A stretch of DNA of 64,000 nt from Cyclobacteriaceae bacterium (GCA_029858965.1 JAOUDZ010000006.1:1-64000); one strand, 5' to 3'. Shown: positions 36,014 through 46,124, counted from the stretch's first letter. Numbers and translations: made by a program. The notes: generated by a model not told the origin, from the letters alone.

Positions 36014-36256
36014 CTACAGCCAGCATCGCCTCTTGAAAGGAAGCTGGGAAATAATAGATTCGAAAATGTGCTGTTTGATACCCCTGGTGAGAAAATCCTC
36101 AATACCACTATCTTCCACGATAAGACCATTCGGCCGGGCCTGCGGCGGGTTGAAATGAATAACCACGGTTGTTAGCCGACAATGAAATTGCACCCGGTCC
36201 TTAATTTCCAGTTGTTCGTCTAAATATTCGAGCAGCTTTTGGTAATTTAAGTCCAA
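36014..36256 (-). CDS. Small hypothetical protein, divergent to CehA-like gene
   Basis: An 80-codon frame (MDLNYQKLLEYLDEQLEIKD to FKRRCWL). Its first 70 residues look like a folded protein, with alternating hydrophobic strands (TTVVIHF). It starts only 14 bp from the divergent metallohydrolase start, so one of the two would lack promoter space. In the same frame after its stop the sequence continues VMDIYEGEGFAIQ and a second stop, so a broken end of a slightly longer gene is possible. No family recognised. Confidence 0.35.
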   Translation of the reverse strand: MDLNYQKLLEYLDEQLEIKDRVQFHCRLTTVVIHFNPPQARPNGLIVEDSGIEDFLTRGIKQHIFESIISQLPFKRRCWL

Positions 36257-36270
36257 AATGATTTCCGATC

Positions 36271-38712
36271 ATGAAAACCCCCTATCCTGTTCTCTTTTTT
36301 TTGTTGTTATCCATAACCATTTCGGCACAGCATCAGCATGAGGCAGCAACAACGTCAGCGTTGCCGCGCATAACAAATATTGAGCCTCAGCCGTTGCTTG
36401 CGCAGGCGCTCCGTGTAAGTGAAGCCTTGTCATTCATCGGAAGTGCATTGCCTCCTAAATCGAATCAGCAACTCAGCGCATTGGAAAGTCTTCCCGTGGA
36501 TGAAAGGACTGTGGAAAAAATTCAGGAAATACTTGATCCGTACTGCTTGGCTATGATTGACATCAATGCAGAATCAAGGGTGAAGGTAGTGCAAGGTCCC
36601 GTTCGGCCTGTCCTCCTACAGGATGGTTGGACTTCTTTCCTTGTCAAAGTTCATAACCAGGCGCACATAACTGCAGCACTGATTGTGGAAAGTCCTAATG
36701 CACTTCCCGCATTACACCGTTCTACTGCTGCGCATCGTATGGCAAAAGAAAATGAACTTACGCCCGGTCAACTTGACAATCGTTTCCTTGAGCTTTACAT
36801 GTATAACGATCGGCCGTTAAAAGCCAATCTTTCAGGTATCGGTTTGGAGTACGCTGTCGTACAAATCTATACGCGCGAAACGGGAAAAAAAGAGGCAAAA
36901 TTTGGATTCAATGTAGGACAGGGTTCTCAAGACATAGGGTTCAGAAATACAATTGACATACTCTTTGATATAAAACCTGCTGTCAAAGTTTTGTTGAATA
37001 TTAAAGATGAAAATAAAGGCAGCACCATGGCTTCTTTCATTATTACAGATGGCCTCGACCGGTTCGCAGACAGCGAGGGATTAAACTATTTTCCGGACGA
37101 TTATCGTCTGGCATTGGCAATGGCCAGACATTGGGAAGAACCCAGAATGAAAGTACCAACCCATAGTCTTCCACCTGAACAGAAACTAAATGGTATCTAT
37201 CCATTGCCCTCCAGAAGACTGGCAGGCAGAGACACGTATCCTGATTTCTTCTTTCAGCCCCAGGTGTACCGGGCAGACGGTGAACACGTATACCTACCTG
37301 CGGGAAAATACCATGTCACATACGGCAAGGGGCCTGAATACAAAACTGCACAAAGGGTTATCATTGTTCCGGAAAATGTTGATTCCATAACGCTGGACTT
37401 CCAACTGGAACGCTGGATCCATATGGCTGCATTGGGCTGGTACAGTGCTGATCATCATATCCACGCAGCCGGATGTTCCCATTATGAAAGCCCTGAGGAA
37501 GGTGTGCTCCCGGAACACATGTGGCGACAGATACAGGGTGAAGATCTCAACCTGGGCAGCAATCTGACATGGGGTCCGAGCTGGTATTACCAAAAGCAGT
37601 TTTTTACAGGGAAGGATCATCCCCTATCAAACCAAAATACAATTCTTCGCTACGATGTTGAAGTATCTGGATTTCCGTCATCACATGCCGGCCATATCGT
37701 TTTATTAAACCTGAAGGAGGACGACTATCCAGGCACAGCAGAAATCGAACAATGGCCCAGCTGGACCTTGCCGATTTTACAATGGGCAAAATCCCAGGGC
37801 GGCTTGACGGGATATGCGCACTCCGGATGGGGACTGGCACCAGTAGAACCTACCGATGACTTTCCGAATTTTGTGACACCAAAGATGGATGGCATAGGGG
37901 CCAATGAGTATGTCGTTACCGTCGCGCATAACGTGATTGATTTTTATTCTGCAGGGGATACGCCTGCTCCAGCTGAATTGAACATGTGGTACCATACCTT
38001 GAATTGTGGATTCAGGACGAGAATAAGCGGTGAGACCGATTTTCCCTGCATCTCCGACGAACGGGTTGGGCGAGCCCGAATCTATGCAAAGCTCGATAAG
38101 TTGGATTTTCCAGGGTATATGGACGCAATTAAGAAAGGCAAGAGTTATGTCTCAGATGGATTTTCACATCTCATAGACTTCAAGGTGAATAGTATTTCAT
38201 TGGGAGAAGAGAACAGCGAAGTAAAGGCACCAGCGAACGCTACGCTTAATATTGAAGTCAAAGCAGCCGCGCTGCTAACAGAAAAGCAGGATGAAATAGG
38301 TGCAATCATTGCCGCCCGTAGTGCTTATCAATCCCCTTACTGGCACATTGAAAGATCGAGGATAGGTACCTCGAGAAAAATTCCGGTTGAGTTGATTGTC
38401 AACGGGTACCCAGTGGAGAAGCAGGATATCACAGCCGATGGAAATTGGGAGACGCTCAAATTCAATTACAAGGTTACCAAATCAAGCTGGGTGGCTATAC
38501 GTGTGTATCAAAGTGCACATACGAATCCCATCTTTGTTATTGTAGACGGGAAACCTATTCGCGACAAAGAGAGCGCGACATGGTGCCGCACTGCTGTGGA
38601 CCAATGTTGGAAAATGAAAATGGAAAAATTCAGGAAAGAAGAGTTGCCAGCAGCGGAAAAAGCGTATGACTATGCAAGAAAAGTTTACGATGACATCGCG
38701 CAGGCAAAGTGA
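36271..38712 (+). CDS. Exported CehA/McbA-family metallohydrolase
   Basis: An 813-residue secreted protein (signal peptide ending TISAQ, then a His-rich HQHEAA). The N-terminal 370 residues are beta-rich and non-catalytic. The PHP-like catalytic part begins near 390 with GWYSADHHIHAAGCSH, whose HxH motif binds metal, followed by GYAHSGWG (near 512) and GETDFPCISDERVG. The C-terminal region is immunoglobulin-like (VNGYPVEKQDI, WVAIRVYQSAHTNP). Founder enzymes CehA and McbA hydrolyse carbamate esters; this larger exported form probably acts on another ester or phosphoester. Confidence 0.8.
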   Translation: MKTPYPVLFFLLLSITISAQHQHEAATTSALPRITNIEPQPLLAQALRVSEALSFIGSALPPKSNQQLSALESLPVDERTVEKIQEILDPYCLAMIDINAESRVKVVQGPVRPVLLQDGWTSFLVKVHNQAHITAALIVESPNALPALHRSTAAHRMAKENELTPGQLDNRFLELYMYNDRPLKANLSGIGLEYAVVQIYTRETGKKEAKFGFNVGQGSQDIGFRNTIDILFDIKPAVKVLLNIKDENKGSTMASFIITDGLDRFADSEGLNYFPDDYRLALAMARHWEEPRMKVPTHSLPPEQKLNGIYPLPSRRLAGRDTYPDFFFQPQVYRADGEHVYLPAGKYHVTYGKGPEYKTAQRVIIVPENVDSITLDFQLERWIHMAALGWYSADHHIHAAGCSHYESPEEGVLPEHMWRQIQGEDLNLGSNLTWGPSWYYQKQFFTGKDHPLSNQNTILRYDVEVSGFPSSHAGHIVLLNLKEDDYPGTAEIEQWPSWTLPILQWAKSQGGLTGYAHSGWGLAPVEPTDDFPNFVTPKMDGIGANEYVVTVAHNVIDFYSAGDTPAPAELNMWYHTLNCGFRTRISGETDFPCISDERVGRARIYAKLDKLDFPGYMDAIKKGKSYVSDGFSHLIDFKVNSISLGEENSEVKAPANATLNIEVKAAALLTEKQDEIGAIIAARSAYQSPYWHIERSRIGTSRKIPVELIVNGYPVEKQDITADGNWETLKFNYKVTKSSWVAIRVYQSAHTNPIFVIVDGKPIRDKESATWCRTAVDQCWKMKMEKFRKEELPAAEKAYDYARKVYDDIAQAK

Positions 38713-38762
38713 CTTCTGAGCACGTGAACTGCATAACGTGGCTGATGTAACCGAACCAGGTC

Positions 38763-39224
38763 CTAGCCCATTTTTTTTTCGTAATACTTCCGACCTGCAT
38801 CGGTAAGTTCTACTGTTATTGTGTTGTCCGGATTTTGAATTTTTACAAGGCCCATGCTCGCTAGCTGATTCACAAAGTCAGAAGCGATTGCATACTCCTC
38901 AATATTGAATTCCAGTATTTCTAGCAGCGCCCGTGAACTGCCTGCGCTGGCTATCCCACTAATAATTTGGTCTACTTTATCACGGAAATAAACCCTGTCT
39001 ATTCTCTCTATTCCCTTTATGGTTATTCTGCAGGCGACGTCATCTCCAGCATATATCCAACGCTCACGGATCCACCCCTTATCAAGCAGATAGTCGCTTA
39101 GAACGACAGGATCCACTCCAAATTTTCTTACGATTTCATTAATTGGATATATGACACTTGGCCCTTTCTTGTATTCGGAGAACAAATAACGGAGCACGTA
39201 CCTGGCGGGCTTTTCCAAATTCAT
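38763..39224 (-). CDS. Hypothetical protein, winged-helix-like
   Basis: A 153-residue protein. An open frame extends to a GTG at 39257, but the ATG at 39224 (MNLEKPARYVLRYLF) is preferred. Residues 5-75 resemble a helix-turn-helix with wing (IYPINEIVRKFGVDPVVLSDYLLDKGWI, then CRITIKGIERI), and residues 95-150 look like a second similar unit (IEEYAIASDFVNQLASMGLVKIQ, then ITVELTDAGRKYYE). Two stacked winged helices would suit a nucleic-acid binder or adaptor. It is not recognised as a named family and its role is unknown. Upstream neighbour is rpoD on the same strand, 232 bp away. Confidence 0.6.
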   Translation of the reverse strand: MNLEKPARYVLRYLFSEYKKGPSVIYPINEIVRKFGVDPVVLSDYLLDKGWIRERWIYAGDDVACRITIKGIERIDRVYFRDKVDQIISGIASAGSSRALLEILEFNIEEYAIASDFVNQLASMGLVKIQNPDNTITVELTDAGRKYYEKKMG

Positions 39225-39456
39225 GTATAACGGTGTTATTACCCGTTGAATATACACAATTCCAACAGACTATTTTTTCTCCGAATACCACTTGACGCCC
39301 ATACGGCATATCAAATAATGACAGGCCCCTCACCGAAGTATAACTGAAGCCAGTCCGTTCCGGGGCCAGCTCCGTTGATGTCTGCTAAAGCAAAAACCGA
39401 AACGGCCGAAAAATCCATACCCAAAATTTATGCAAAAGCACAATATAATTATGCGC

Positions 39457-40320
39457 TTATCCCAAGTAGGGTTTCAGTGTGCTGCTGCGGGAACTGTGTC
39501 TGAGTCTTCGGGTGGCTTTCTCTTTAATTTGCCGAACACGCTCACGGGTAAGATTGTACTTCTCACCAATTTCCTCCAGCGTCATGGCATTCTCTCCATT
39601 TAATCCAAAATAGAAAGAAATTACGTCAGCCTCTCTTTGTGTAAGGGTGGACAAGGCACGCTGCACTTCTCTGCGCAAAGAGTCGATCATCAATCCGGAA
39701 TCCGGCGTTTCATCATTTTCATTGGACAGCACATCCAGGAGACTGTTCTCTTCTCCATTAACAAAAGGTGCGTCCATGGATACATGACGACCCGATATTT
39801 TCATCGTATCCGTTACCTCTTCAGTTGTGATTTCCAATACGTCAGCCAATTCATCTGCCGAAGGCTCACGTTGGAACTTTTGCTCCAGATCAGAAAACGT
39901 TTTTGAAATTTTATTTAACGAGCCAACCCGATTCAACGGAAGACGGACAATGCGTGATTGCTCAGCAAGTGCCTGCATGATGGACTGACGAATCCACCAA
40001 ACAGCGTATGAGATAAATTTGAAGCCGCGAGTTTCATCAAATCGCTTCGCCGCTTTTATCAGGCCCAGGTTACCTTCATTGATAAGATCCCCAAGCGTCA
40101 AACCATTATTCTGATATTGTTTGGCTACCGATACCACAAAGCGAAGATTTGCCTTTGTCAGCTTTTCCAGTGCAATTTGATCACCTTCCCTGATCCTCTT
40201 GGCCAATTCAACTTCCACATCTGACGTGATCAAGTCCACTTTTCCAATCTCTTGTAAATACTTGTCCAGGGATTGGCTTTCCCGGTTAGTAATCTGCTTG
40301 CTGATCTTTAGTTGTCTCAT
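39457..40320 (-). CDS. rpoD: Primary RNA polymerase sigma factor
   Basis: A 287-residue sigma-70 factor. It lacks region 1.1 and the non-conserved insert, as is normal for the primary sigma of Bacteroidota. Region 1.2 is [14 protein letters not shown]; regions 2.1-2.4 cover about 55-130 ([47 protein letters not shown]); region 3 follows; region 4.2 is [20 protein letters not shown] near the C-terminus. It directs RNA polymerase to the TAnnTTTG/TTG promoters seen elsewhere in the window. Monocistronic by layout. Confidence 0.95.
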   Translation of the reverse strand: MRQLKISKQITNRESQSLDKYLQEIGKVDLITSDVEVELAKRIREGDQIALEKLTKANLRFVVSVAKQYQNNGLTLGDLINEGNLGLIKAAKRFDETRGFKFISYAVWWIRQSIMQALAEQSRIVRLPLNRVGSLNKISKTFSDLEQKFQREPSADELADVLEITTEEVTDTMKISGRHVSMDAPFVNGEENSLLDVLSNENDETPDSGLMIDSLRREVQRALSTLTQREADVISFYFGLNGENAMTLEEIGEKYNLTRERVRQIKEKATRRLRHSSRSSTLKPYLG

Positions 40321-40686
40321 GGCGTATAGTAATTGTAATTAATAACGTTAGTCGGCCCAGAAAGGGTCAAATAATTTATGAAAATTAAATTGGGGATAGC
40401 CTTTAAGGGTGAAGTAAGGAAAGTATCGATTGAAATGCTCACGCAAGGCGCTCCTATGGTTGTTTTATTGCGCGCAAAGTTACAGCTTTAATCGGAATTA
40501 ATGCCAGAAATCTTGAAGCCGCCATTTCTATTTCTGGAGGGCGTATCCCCGACTTCATATTGGGTCATAAAAGAATCGAATTCCAGGTAAAAACAGGGTT
40601 TTCATCTTAGCGCTGCAAAATTGCGGGTAATCTCAGAGAAACACCACTTGCTGATGAGTTTTGGCCTTTGAGCGCCAGGTAACTAC
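40321..40686. other. Intergenic upstream of rpoD; no gene seen
   Basis: Holds the rpoD promoter region. The best small frame (plus strand, 40378-40488, 36 codons) has no support. No repeat or hairpin stands out. Confidence 0.45.
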
Positions 40687-41445
40687 CTAATTTGATGCAG
40701 CCCAGCGAATGGCATCTCTCACAAGGACACGATAATTGTTATCATCGCATAAAGACGCATCATGACCGATGCCTATGTAGATCATCCGATCAAAGGCAGG
40801 ATTTACCCAAATAATGGGATGATCGACCATAGGTCTATTTTGTTTATACGTTGATTCGTCAGCTCGGGCCAGCACATGCACATTGGGCCTTGGGCTTTTG
40901 TCAAATTCATACCATTCATCTGCTACTTCAAATCGTTCGGGAAGATGGCGCATTGCCGGATGCTTCCGATCCTCTACAATGATCGTTCCTCTCTGGAATG
41001 CAGGATGTGGTGAGTACACCACTCCACCCATAAAATCCTCAAACCATTGCCAATAGGTCACCCCAGGCGATATAAACTGGCGCCCGGTAAGCCCGGCGGC
41101 GTGAATGCCTACCCATCCTTTTCCTTGCTCAATGAACTTCTGCAATGCGGCCTGCTGTTCTGCGGACATATCAAACGGAGCTTGCTGCAATTGGATCACC
41201 ACCTGATACTGCATAAGATTAATATCATTCAGCTGGCTTGTGTCATCCGTGATATCCACTGTAAAATTGTTTTCCGCCGCCATCTTCTTAAGAAAAGGTA
41301 TTGCCCTGGCCATCATTTTACCATGATCAGAAGCTTTTGAAAGAATGGCAATGGCTTTAAAACCAGGCGGTTTAAGCATCGAGAGGAAACCAATCGATAA
41401 CATTGACAGCAATACACTCACTACGATCGGCTTACAGTATCTCAT
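40687..41445 (-). CDS. ThuA-like domain protein
   Basis: A 252-residue exported protein with an N-terminal hydrophobic signal (VVSVLLSMLSIGFLSML). The glutamine-amidotransferase-like ThuA fold is visible: KAIAILSKASDHGKMMARA at the start, KFIEQGKGWVGIHAAG, WFEDFMGGVVYSPHPAFQ, HPAMRHLPERFEVADEWYEF, and HPIIWVNPAFDRMIYIGIGHD near the end. ThuA proteins belong to disaccharide (trehalose, sucrose) utilisation through 3-keto intermediates. It lies 5 bp after a close paralogue, so the pair is one operon. Confidence 0.85.
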   Translation of the reverse strand: MRYCKPIVVSVLLSMLSIGFLSMLKPPGFKAIAILSKASDHGKMMARAIPFLKKMAAENNFTVDITDDTSQLNDINLMQYQVVIQLQQAPFDMSAEQQAALQKFIEQGKGWVGIHAAGLTGRQFISPGVTYWQWFEDFMGGVVYSPHPAFQRGTIIVEDRKHPAMRHLPERFEVADEWYEFDKSPRPNVHVLARADESTYKQNRPMVDHPIIWVNPAFDRMIYIGIGHDASLCDDNNYRVLVRDAIRWAASN

Positions 41446-41450
41446 TCATT

Positions 41451-42248
41451 TCATTTTTGGCCCTTCCGTACATTGGCACTTGCTGCCCAGGTGATGGCAT
41501 TTCTCAGTAAGGTCGAATAGGATGTATTCTTAAACAAGCCCGGATCATGCCCCATGAAGATATAAATGTTCCTGGCTTTATACTGTTCATTGATCCAAAC
41601 AACAGGATGATCTCCCATTTTGATGTTGCTATCGGGAGAATAACTCGACTCTTCAACACTTGCCAAAACATGGACATTTGGTCGCGGGCTGTTGTCATAG
41701 GTATACCACTCATCCTTTTCAACCAGGAATCCGGAAGGAACGTTCTTCATACAGGGATGCCGGTTGTCCTCCGCAACAACTTTTGCGGATGCAAAACCAG
41801 GGATGTAGTTGGTGAAGCGAATGCCTCCCATAAATTCAGAAAACCAAGGCCACATCGTATAGCCATTAAAGTCGCCAAGCAAGGTAGCATGGTGAATACC
41901 AATCCAACCACCCCTGCCCTCCTCAACGTATCTTTCAAAGGCCCCCTTGGCAGCATCACTCCACCCATAGGGAGGAAAATTGAGTTGGATAAAAAGCTGA
42001 TATTTTGAAAGGAATAAATCGGTTATGCTGTCGGGACTCACGATATAATCAATAGTAAAGCTACCTTTGATGGCCTCATCCCGGAGCCATATTTTGGCGG
42101 CATCAACGTATGGACGGTGTTGATCTCCTAATTCAGCAAGGACTATAACCTTGAATCCGGTGTTTTGCTGACCAACCGCTACCAGTGTTGGCGAAAAGAT
42201 CAGGCATAAATAGAAACCCAGAATTGAAGGAATTGGCATAGCGCGCAT
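41451..42248 (-). CDS. ThuA-like domain protein
   Basis: A 265-residue exported protein (signal peptide ending about VAVGQQ). It shares all ThuA landmarks with its downstream neighbour: YVEEGRGGWIGIHHATLLG, WFSEFMGGIRFTNYIPGFA, HPCMKNVPSGFLVEKDEWYT, NVHVLASVEES, HPVVWINEQYKARNIYIFMG. The two are tandem duplicates with strong but not identical sequence, first and second genes of one operon. A role in keto-sugar metabolism is inferred from the family; no partner oxidoreductase is directly beside them. Confidence 0.85.
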   Translation of the reverse strand: MRAMPIPSILGFYLCLIFSPTLVAVGQQNTGFKVIVLAELGDQHRPYVDAAKIWLRDEAIKGSFTIDYIVSPDSITDLFLSKYQLFIQLNFPPYGWSDAAKGAFERYVEEGRGGWIGIHHATLLGDFNGYTMWPWFSEFMGGIRFTNYIPGFASAKVVAEDNRHPCMKNVPSGFLVEKDEWYTYDNSPRPNVHVLASVEESSYSPDSNIKMGDHPVVWINEQYKARNIYIFMGHDPGLFKNTSYSTLLRNAITWAASANVRKGQK

Positions 42249-42487
42249 AGACGATGGAATTCAGCCTCAACTTACGAATACCTGTTGCAATTCTGTTGAC
42301 GGACATATCAAAAAAAACATGACTGCTTCATTTGATGAATTGTTTAGTATGTGCCGAAGAATTTACCATAAATTGTATTTTGAAATGCAGCCGAAAACCA
42401 ATTATTCAAGTCGCAGTTTCCTTTCGTAAGAATCCGCTTCCCTGTAGTAAAATTATCCACCAATCATAAAAGGCCACCAGTTACCAA

Positions 42488-44431
42488 ATGATTACCGCTA
42501 AAATGCTCTCCGGACTTAAGCTTAATGGGAATATCTATTGGGTCATGGTGCTTCGCCTCCTTTTGGCGATGGGTCTGTTTACGATTTGCCGGATTGGATT
42601 CTATGCCTTCAACGTCAATTACTTTCCGGAAATAACCGTCAATAGCTTTTTGCGAATCCTATACGGTGGGTTGCGATTTGACCTTACCGCCGTTTTGTAC
42701 ATTAACATCATTATTATCCTGCCTACCGTTATTCCGTTAGATCTCAGATTTACCAGACGCTACCAGGCCGTACTGAAGTACATATTCTTTTTCTTCAATG
42801 GAATTGCGTTGGCCATGAATGTGGCAGATTTTATTTACTACAAATTTACACTCCGCAGAACGACGGCAGATATTTTTGATGAATTTGGAGAGGGCCTTGA
42901 CGGCACTGCGATTTTCTTCCGTTTTGTGTTTGATTATTGGTACGCTGTCTTATTCTTGCTGGCCTTGCTGTGGCTAATGGTCAAACTGTATAACCTTACG
43001 AAAGTACAGGGGCCAATGTTGAAGAACCGGGTGTCGTATTATACTTTTGGAATACTATTCATCCCACTCCTTGCCTATCTTTTTGTGGGTGCTGTGCGTG
43101 GCGGATTCAGGCACAGTACGAGACCCATAACCCTTAGTAATGCCGGAGAGTTTGTAGAGCACCCCAACGAGACCAATATCGTATTGAATACACCTTTTTC
43201 TGTTTTCAGGACGATCGGTAAGAACAAGATAAAGAAATTAACATATTTTGACGATGAACAGAAACTGAACGCGCTCTTTAATCCCGTTCATATTCCCAAC
43301 GACACTACTACTTTCCAACCAGAAAATGTAGTCGTCATCATCTTGGAAAGTTTCTCGAAAGAATTTATGGGAATTTTTAATCGCGACAAAGAAAACTATC
43401 CAGGCTATACGCCATTCCTGGATTCATTGGTGCAACACAGCAAAGCATTTCAATATTCCTTTTCCAGCGGGCGTAAATCGATCGATGCTCCACCTTCTGT
43501 TTTGGCGGGCATCCCCACATTCAGCGTTCCGTTTGTACTCACGCCTTTTGCCAACAACGACTTCAAAAGCCTTGCCTCCATTTTGGGTAAAGAAGGCTAC
43601 CATTCCTCATTTTTTTCAGGCCAGCCCAACGGCGCTATGGGATTCACCTCTTTTTCCAGGCTTGCCGGTTTTGAACATTACTATGGGATGGATGAATATG
43701 GAAACAACGATGACTTTGATGGGATTTGGGGAATCTGGGATCACAAGTTCCTTCCCTACTATGCAGACATGCTCAATTCGTTTCCGCAGCCCTTTGTATC
43801 TACCATTTTTACAGTCAGTTCGCACCATCCTTTTGTCGTGCCAAAAGAATTTGAAGGCAGATTTAAAGGAGGCAAACAGCCCATTCTGAAATGCATTGAA
43901 TACACAGATTATGCCTTGCGCGAATTTTTCAAACGCATTGCGGGAGAACCATGGTATCCCAATACGCTCTTCGTGTTTACGGCAGATCATTGTTCTTCAG
44001 ATATAATTTTCGACGAATCGCGTACTACAAGCGGCTTGTTTTCCATCCCAATTTTCTTTTTCAAACCTGACAACTCCCTGGCCGGTATGGAACAACAGAT
44101 TACGCAACAAGTCGACATCATGCCTTCGGTTCTTGGCTACTTACACTACAATAAACCTTATTTCGCTTTTGGGCGTGATGTGTTCAGAGAAAACACCACC
44201 TCTCTGGCGTTCAACTACCGTGATAGTTACAATCTTTTTATGGATAAATATCTGATAAATTTTGACGGGCAACAGACTATAGGACTGTACAATTACAGAG
44301 CGGATAGAATGGTAACCGAAAATCTAAAAGATAAAATGCCAGAGGTTGCCTCAAGAATGGAGGAAAAAATGAAAGCGATAATCCAACAATACAACAACAG
44401 AATGGTGGATAATGAGCTTACCGTTAAATAG
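42488..44431 (+). CDS. LTA synthase-family sulfatase-like membrane protein
   Basis: A 647-residue protein. The first 230 residues have about five TMs (VLRLLLAMGLFTICRIGFYA, FIMIIILPTVI-like segments, VLFLLALLWLMVKLY, FGILFIPLLAYLFVG). A periplasmic sulfatase-type domain follows from about 280: metal-binding ILESFSKEFMG, the nucleophile region SSGRKSIDAPPS, and TADHCSSD late. This is the LtaS/OpgB/phosphoglycerol transferase fold. In a Gram-negative host without teichoic acid it most likely moves a phosphoglycerol or phosphoethanolamine group onto a membrane or periplasmic glycan. Nucleophile residue (Ser or Thr) is inferred. Confidence 0.88.
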   Translation: MITAKMLSGLKLNGNIYWVMVLRLLLAMGLFTICRIGFYAFNVNYFPEITVNSFLRILYGGLRFDLTAVLYINIIIILPTVIPLDLRFTRRYQAVLKYIFFFFNGIALAMNVADFIYYKFTLRRTTADIFDEFGEGLDGTAIFFRFVFDYWYAVLFLLALLWLMVKLYNLTKVQGPMLKNRVSYYTFGILFIPLLAYLFVGAVRGGFRHSTRPITLSNAGEFVEHPNETNIVLNTPFSVFRTIGKNKIKKLTYFDDEQKLNALFNPVHIPNDTTTFQPENVVVIILESFSKEFMGIFNRDKENYPGYTPFLDSLVQHSKAFQYSFSSGRKSIDAPPSVLAGIPTFSVPFVLTPFANNDFKSLASILGKEGYHSSFFSGQPNGAMGFTSFSRLAGFEHYYGMDEYGNNDDFDGIWGIWDHKFLPYYADMLNSFPQPFVSTIFTVSSHHPFVVPKEFEGRFKGGKQPILKCIEYTDYALREFFKRIAGEPWYPNTLFVFTADHCSSDIIFDESRTTSGLFSIPIFFFKPDNSLAGMEQQITQQVDIMPSVLGYLHYNKPYFAFGRDVFRENTTSLAFNYRDSYNLFMDKYLINFDGQQTIGLYNYRADRMVTENLKDKMPEVASRMEEKMKAIIQQYNNRMVDNELTVK

Positions 44432-44489
44432 TACATTTCCAATGACCAGCTTGAACCATTGTGATCGTGTTTATATTCAATAGTGAACC

Positions 44490-45650
44490 ATGAAAAATTC
44501 ATACAGTGCAACAGACCTTGCGTTTGAAAATACCCCTGCCCGATACGTTTCATTGGATGTTTTGAGGGGACTAACAATCGCACTCATGGTCCTTGTCAAT
44601 AATCCCGGAACCTGGGGATCCATTTATGCACCTTTTCGGCACGCCGACTGGCATGGCTTCACCTTGACCGATATGGTATTCCCTTCATTCCTTTTTGTGG
44701 TTGGAAATGCCATGAGTTTTAGTTTGAGAAAATTTCAAAATCAAAATGATGTGCGCATTCTTAAAAAAGTTTTCAAAAGGACAATAATCATTTTTCTAAT
44801 CGGACTATTCCTGAATGCCTACCCTTTTGTGAAACTTACCGCGGATGGAAGTCTGGCGTTAAAAGATTTCTCAGCCATCCGGATTTTTGGTGTATTGCAA
44901 AGAATTGCACTTTGCTATGGTATTGCCTCCCTGGTGATACACTACTTCAGTAAAAAAGGAGCATTGATTTTCAGTATCGCTACACTGCTGGGCTATTGGG
45001 CAGCGATGTATTACTTTGGAGATGCAACGGATCCATACAGCCTTGAAGGCAATGCTGCCATTAAATTTGATTTGTTGTTCATCAGCCCGGTAAACTTGTA
45101 TAAAGGGGAAGGTATTCCTTTTGATCCTGAAGGTCTCCTGAGCACGTTTCCTGCGGTAGTAAATGTAATCGGTGGATATTTTGCGGGGCAATTCATTCAA
45201 AAAAATGGAAATGCCAAAAGCACGGTGATAAGACTTCTTTATGCAGGACTTGGGCTCATTGTCCTGGGATTATTGTGGGATATATTATTTCCAATCAACA
45301 AGAAGATCTGGACAAGTTCTTATGTATTGCTAACGATTGGTCTCAGTACCGTGGCCATTGGTTTCCTCATGTATGCAATTGAGATTGTTGAATTGAAAAG
45401 ATGGACCTTCTTTTTTGAGGTCTTTGGTAAAAATCCGCTTGTACTTTTTGCCTTGTCGGGTGTACTGGTGAAAACCATGGCGCTAATCAAGATTCAGGAT
45501 ATGACTTTACAGCCATGGATATTCAATACTTTTTTTTTACGTGTAGCTGGTCCAAAGGATGCTTCGCTATTGTATGCTATATTCTTTATAATGGTAATCT
45601 GGCTGGTGGGGTACGCAATGGATAGAAATAAAATCTATATCAAAGTTTAA
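44490..45650 (+). CDS. DUF5009/NagX-like membrane acyltransferase
   Basis: A 386-residue protein with about ten TMs. The first TM region, YVSLDVLRGLTIALMVLVNN, then PFRHADWHGFTLTDMVFPSF and FLFVVGNAMSFSL, is the signature of the heparan-alpha-glucosaminide N-acetyltransferase (HGSNAT)/NagX group; histidine in HADWHG is the acetyl-relay candidate. FQRIALCYGIASLV-like and FFFEVFGKNPLVLFALSG segments follow. It probably acetylates a sugar (such as glucosamine from glycan breakdown) across the inner membrane. It lies 58 bp after the LTA-synthase-like gene, same strand. Confidence 0.85.
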   Translation: MKNSYSATDLAFENTPARYVSLDVLRGLTIALMVLVNNPGTWGSIYAPFRHADWHGFTLTDMVFPSFLFVVGNAMSFSLRKFQNQNDVRILKKVFKRTIIIFLIGLFLNAYPFVKLTADGSLALKDFSAIRIFGVLQRIALCYGIASLVIHYFSKKGALIFSIATLLGYWAAMYYFGDATDPYSLEGNAAIKFDLLFISPVNLYKGEGIPFDPEGLLSTFPAVVNVIGGYFAGQFIQKNGNAKSTVIRLLYAGLGLIVLGLLWDILFPINKKIWTSSYVLLTIGLSTVAIGFLMYAIEIVELKRWTFFFEVFGKNPLVLFALSGVLVKTMALIKIQDMTLQPWIFNTFFLRVAGPKDASLLYAIFFIMVIWLVGYAMDRNKIYIKV

Positions 45651-45659
45651 TGATTGCAG

Positions 45660-45674
45660 TCGGTTATAAACCGA
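45660..45674. terminator. Hairpin between convergent genes
   Basis: TCGGTTATAAACCGA, a perfect 6-bp stem with a 3-base loop, fills the 25-bp gap between two convergent genes. It could serve as a weak bidirectional terminator; there is no T run. Confidence 0.4.
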
Positions 45675-45675
45675 A

Positions 45676-46026
45676 TCATTCTTCGTGTTTATGAGCCGCA
45701 ATGATTTTTTCGGTTGCGGATTCGGAAAAACCAAGTTTCGCCCCTACCATTTTAATGAGTTCACGTTCAGCAGGCGCAAATTCTCCATCTACCCATGCCA
45801 GGCTGATCATTTCTTCAAGTTGCCGTTCTCTTTCATCCGTATTCTGAGGGACTAAATAGACATATTCATTTGCTTTTGTGAGCATCACATTTAAACGCTC
45901 AAGAGGTATTCCCCGTTCATACGCAATTTTTGCCAGTGCTATTCTCTCTACCTCCTTGATTTTACCATCAGCTGCAGAAAGAGAAACAAGATTTCGGAAA
46001 TGTTCAAGTCTGATTGGGTCCAGCAT
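45676..46026 (-). CDS. TerB-like protein
   Basis: A 116-residue helical cytoplasmic protein. It has the TerB/DjlA N-terminal fold: two repeated helical units LVSLSAADGKIKEVERIAL and EMISLAWVDGEFAPAERELI, each with an acidic DG turn that resembles the metal-binding acid pairs of TerB. TerB proteins bind divalent metal and belong to tellurite-resistance and stress systems, but single TerB genes are common without any ter operon, as here. Convergent with the NagX-like gene. Confidence 0.75.
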   Translation of the reverse strand: MLDPIRLEHFRNLVSLSAADGKIKEVERIALAKIAYERGIPLERLNVMLTKANEYVYLVPQNTDERERQLEEMISLAWVDGEFAPAERELIKMVGAKLGFSESATEKIIAAHKHEE

Positions 46027-46124
46027 TCTTTTTTTTGGGGGAATATAATAGATATTGATTAAAATACATTACACTTCTAACCGCCTCTTACTTTTTTATC
46101 CCTAAAAATCAACGCGAGCACGTA

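Noticed and set aside
35872-36175. Overlapping ORFs on both strands upstream of the GCS2-CBS gene
   Set aside because: Low-complexity composition and no family features; the competing 36014-36256 frame looks more natural but is itself uncertain.
42488-44431. True lipoteichoic acid synthase
   Set aside because: The host looks Gram-negative; only the family fold is supported, not teichoic acid synthesis.
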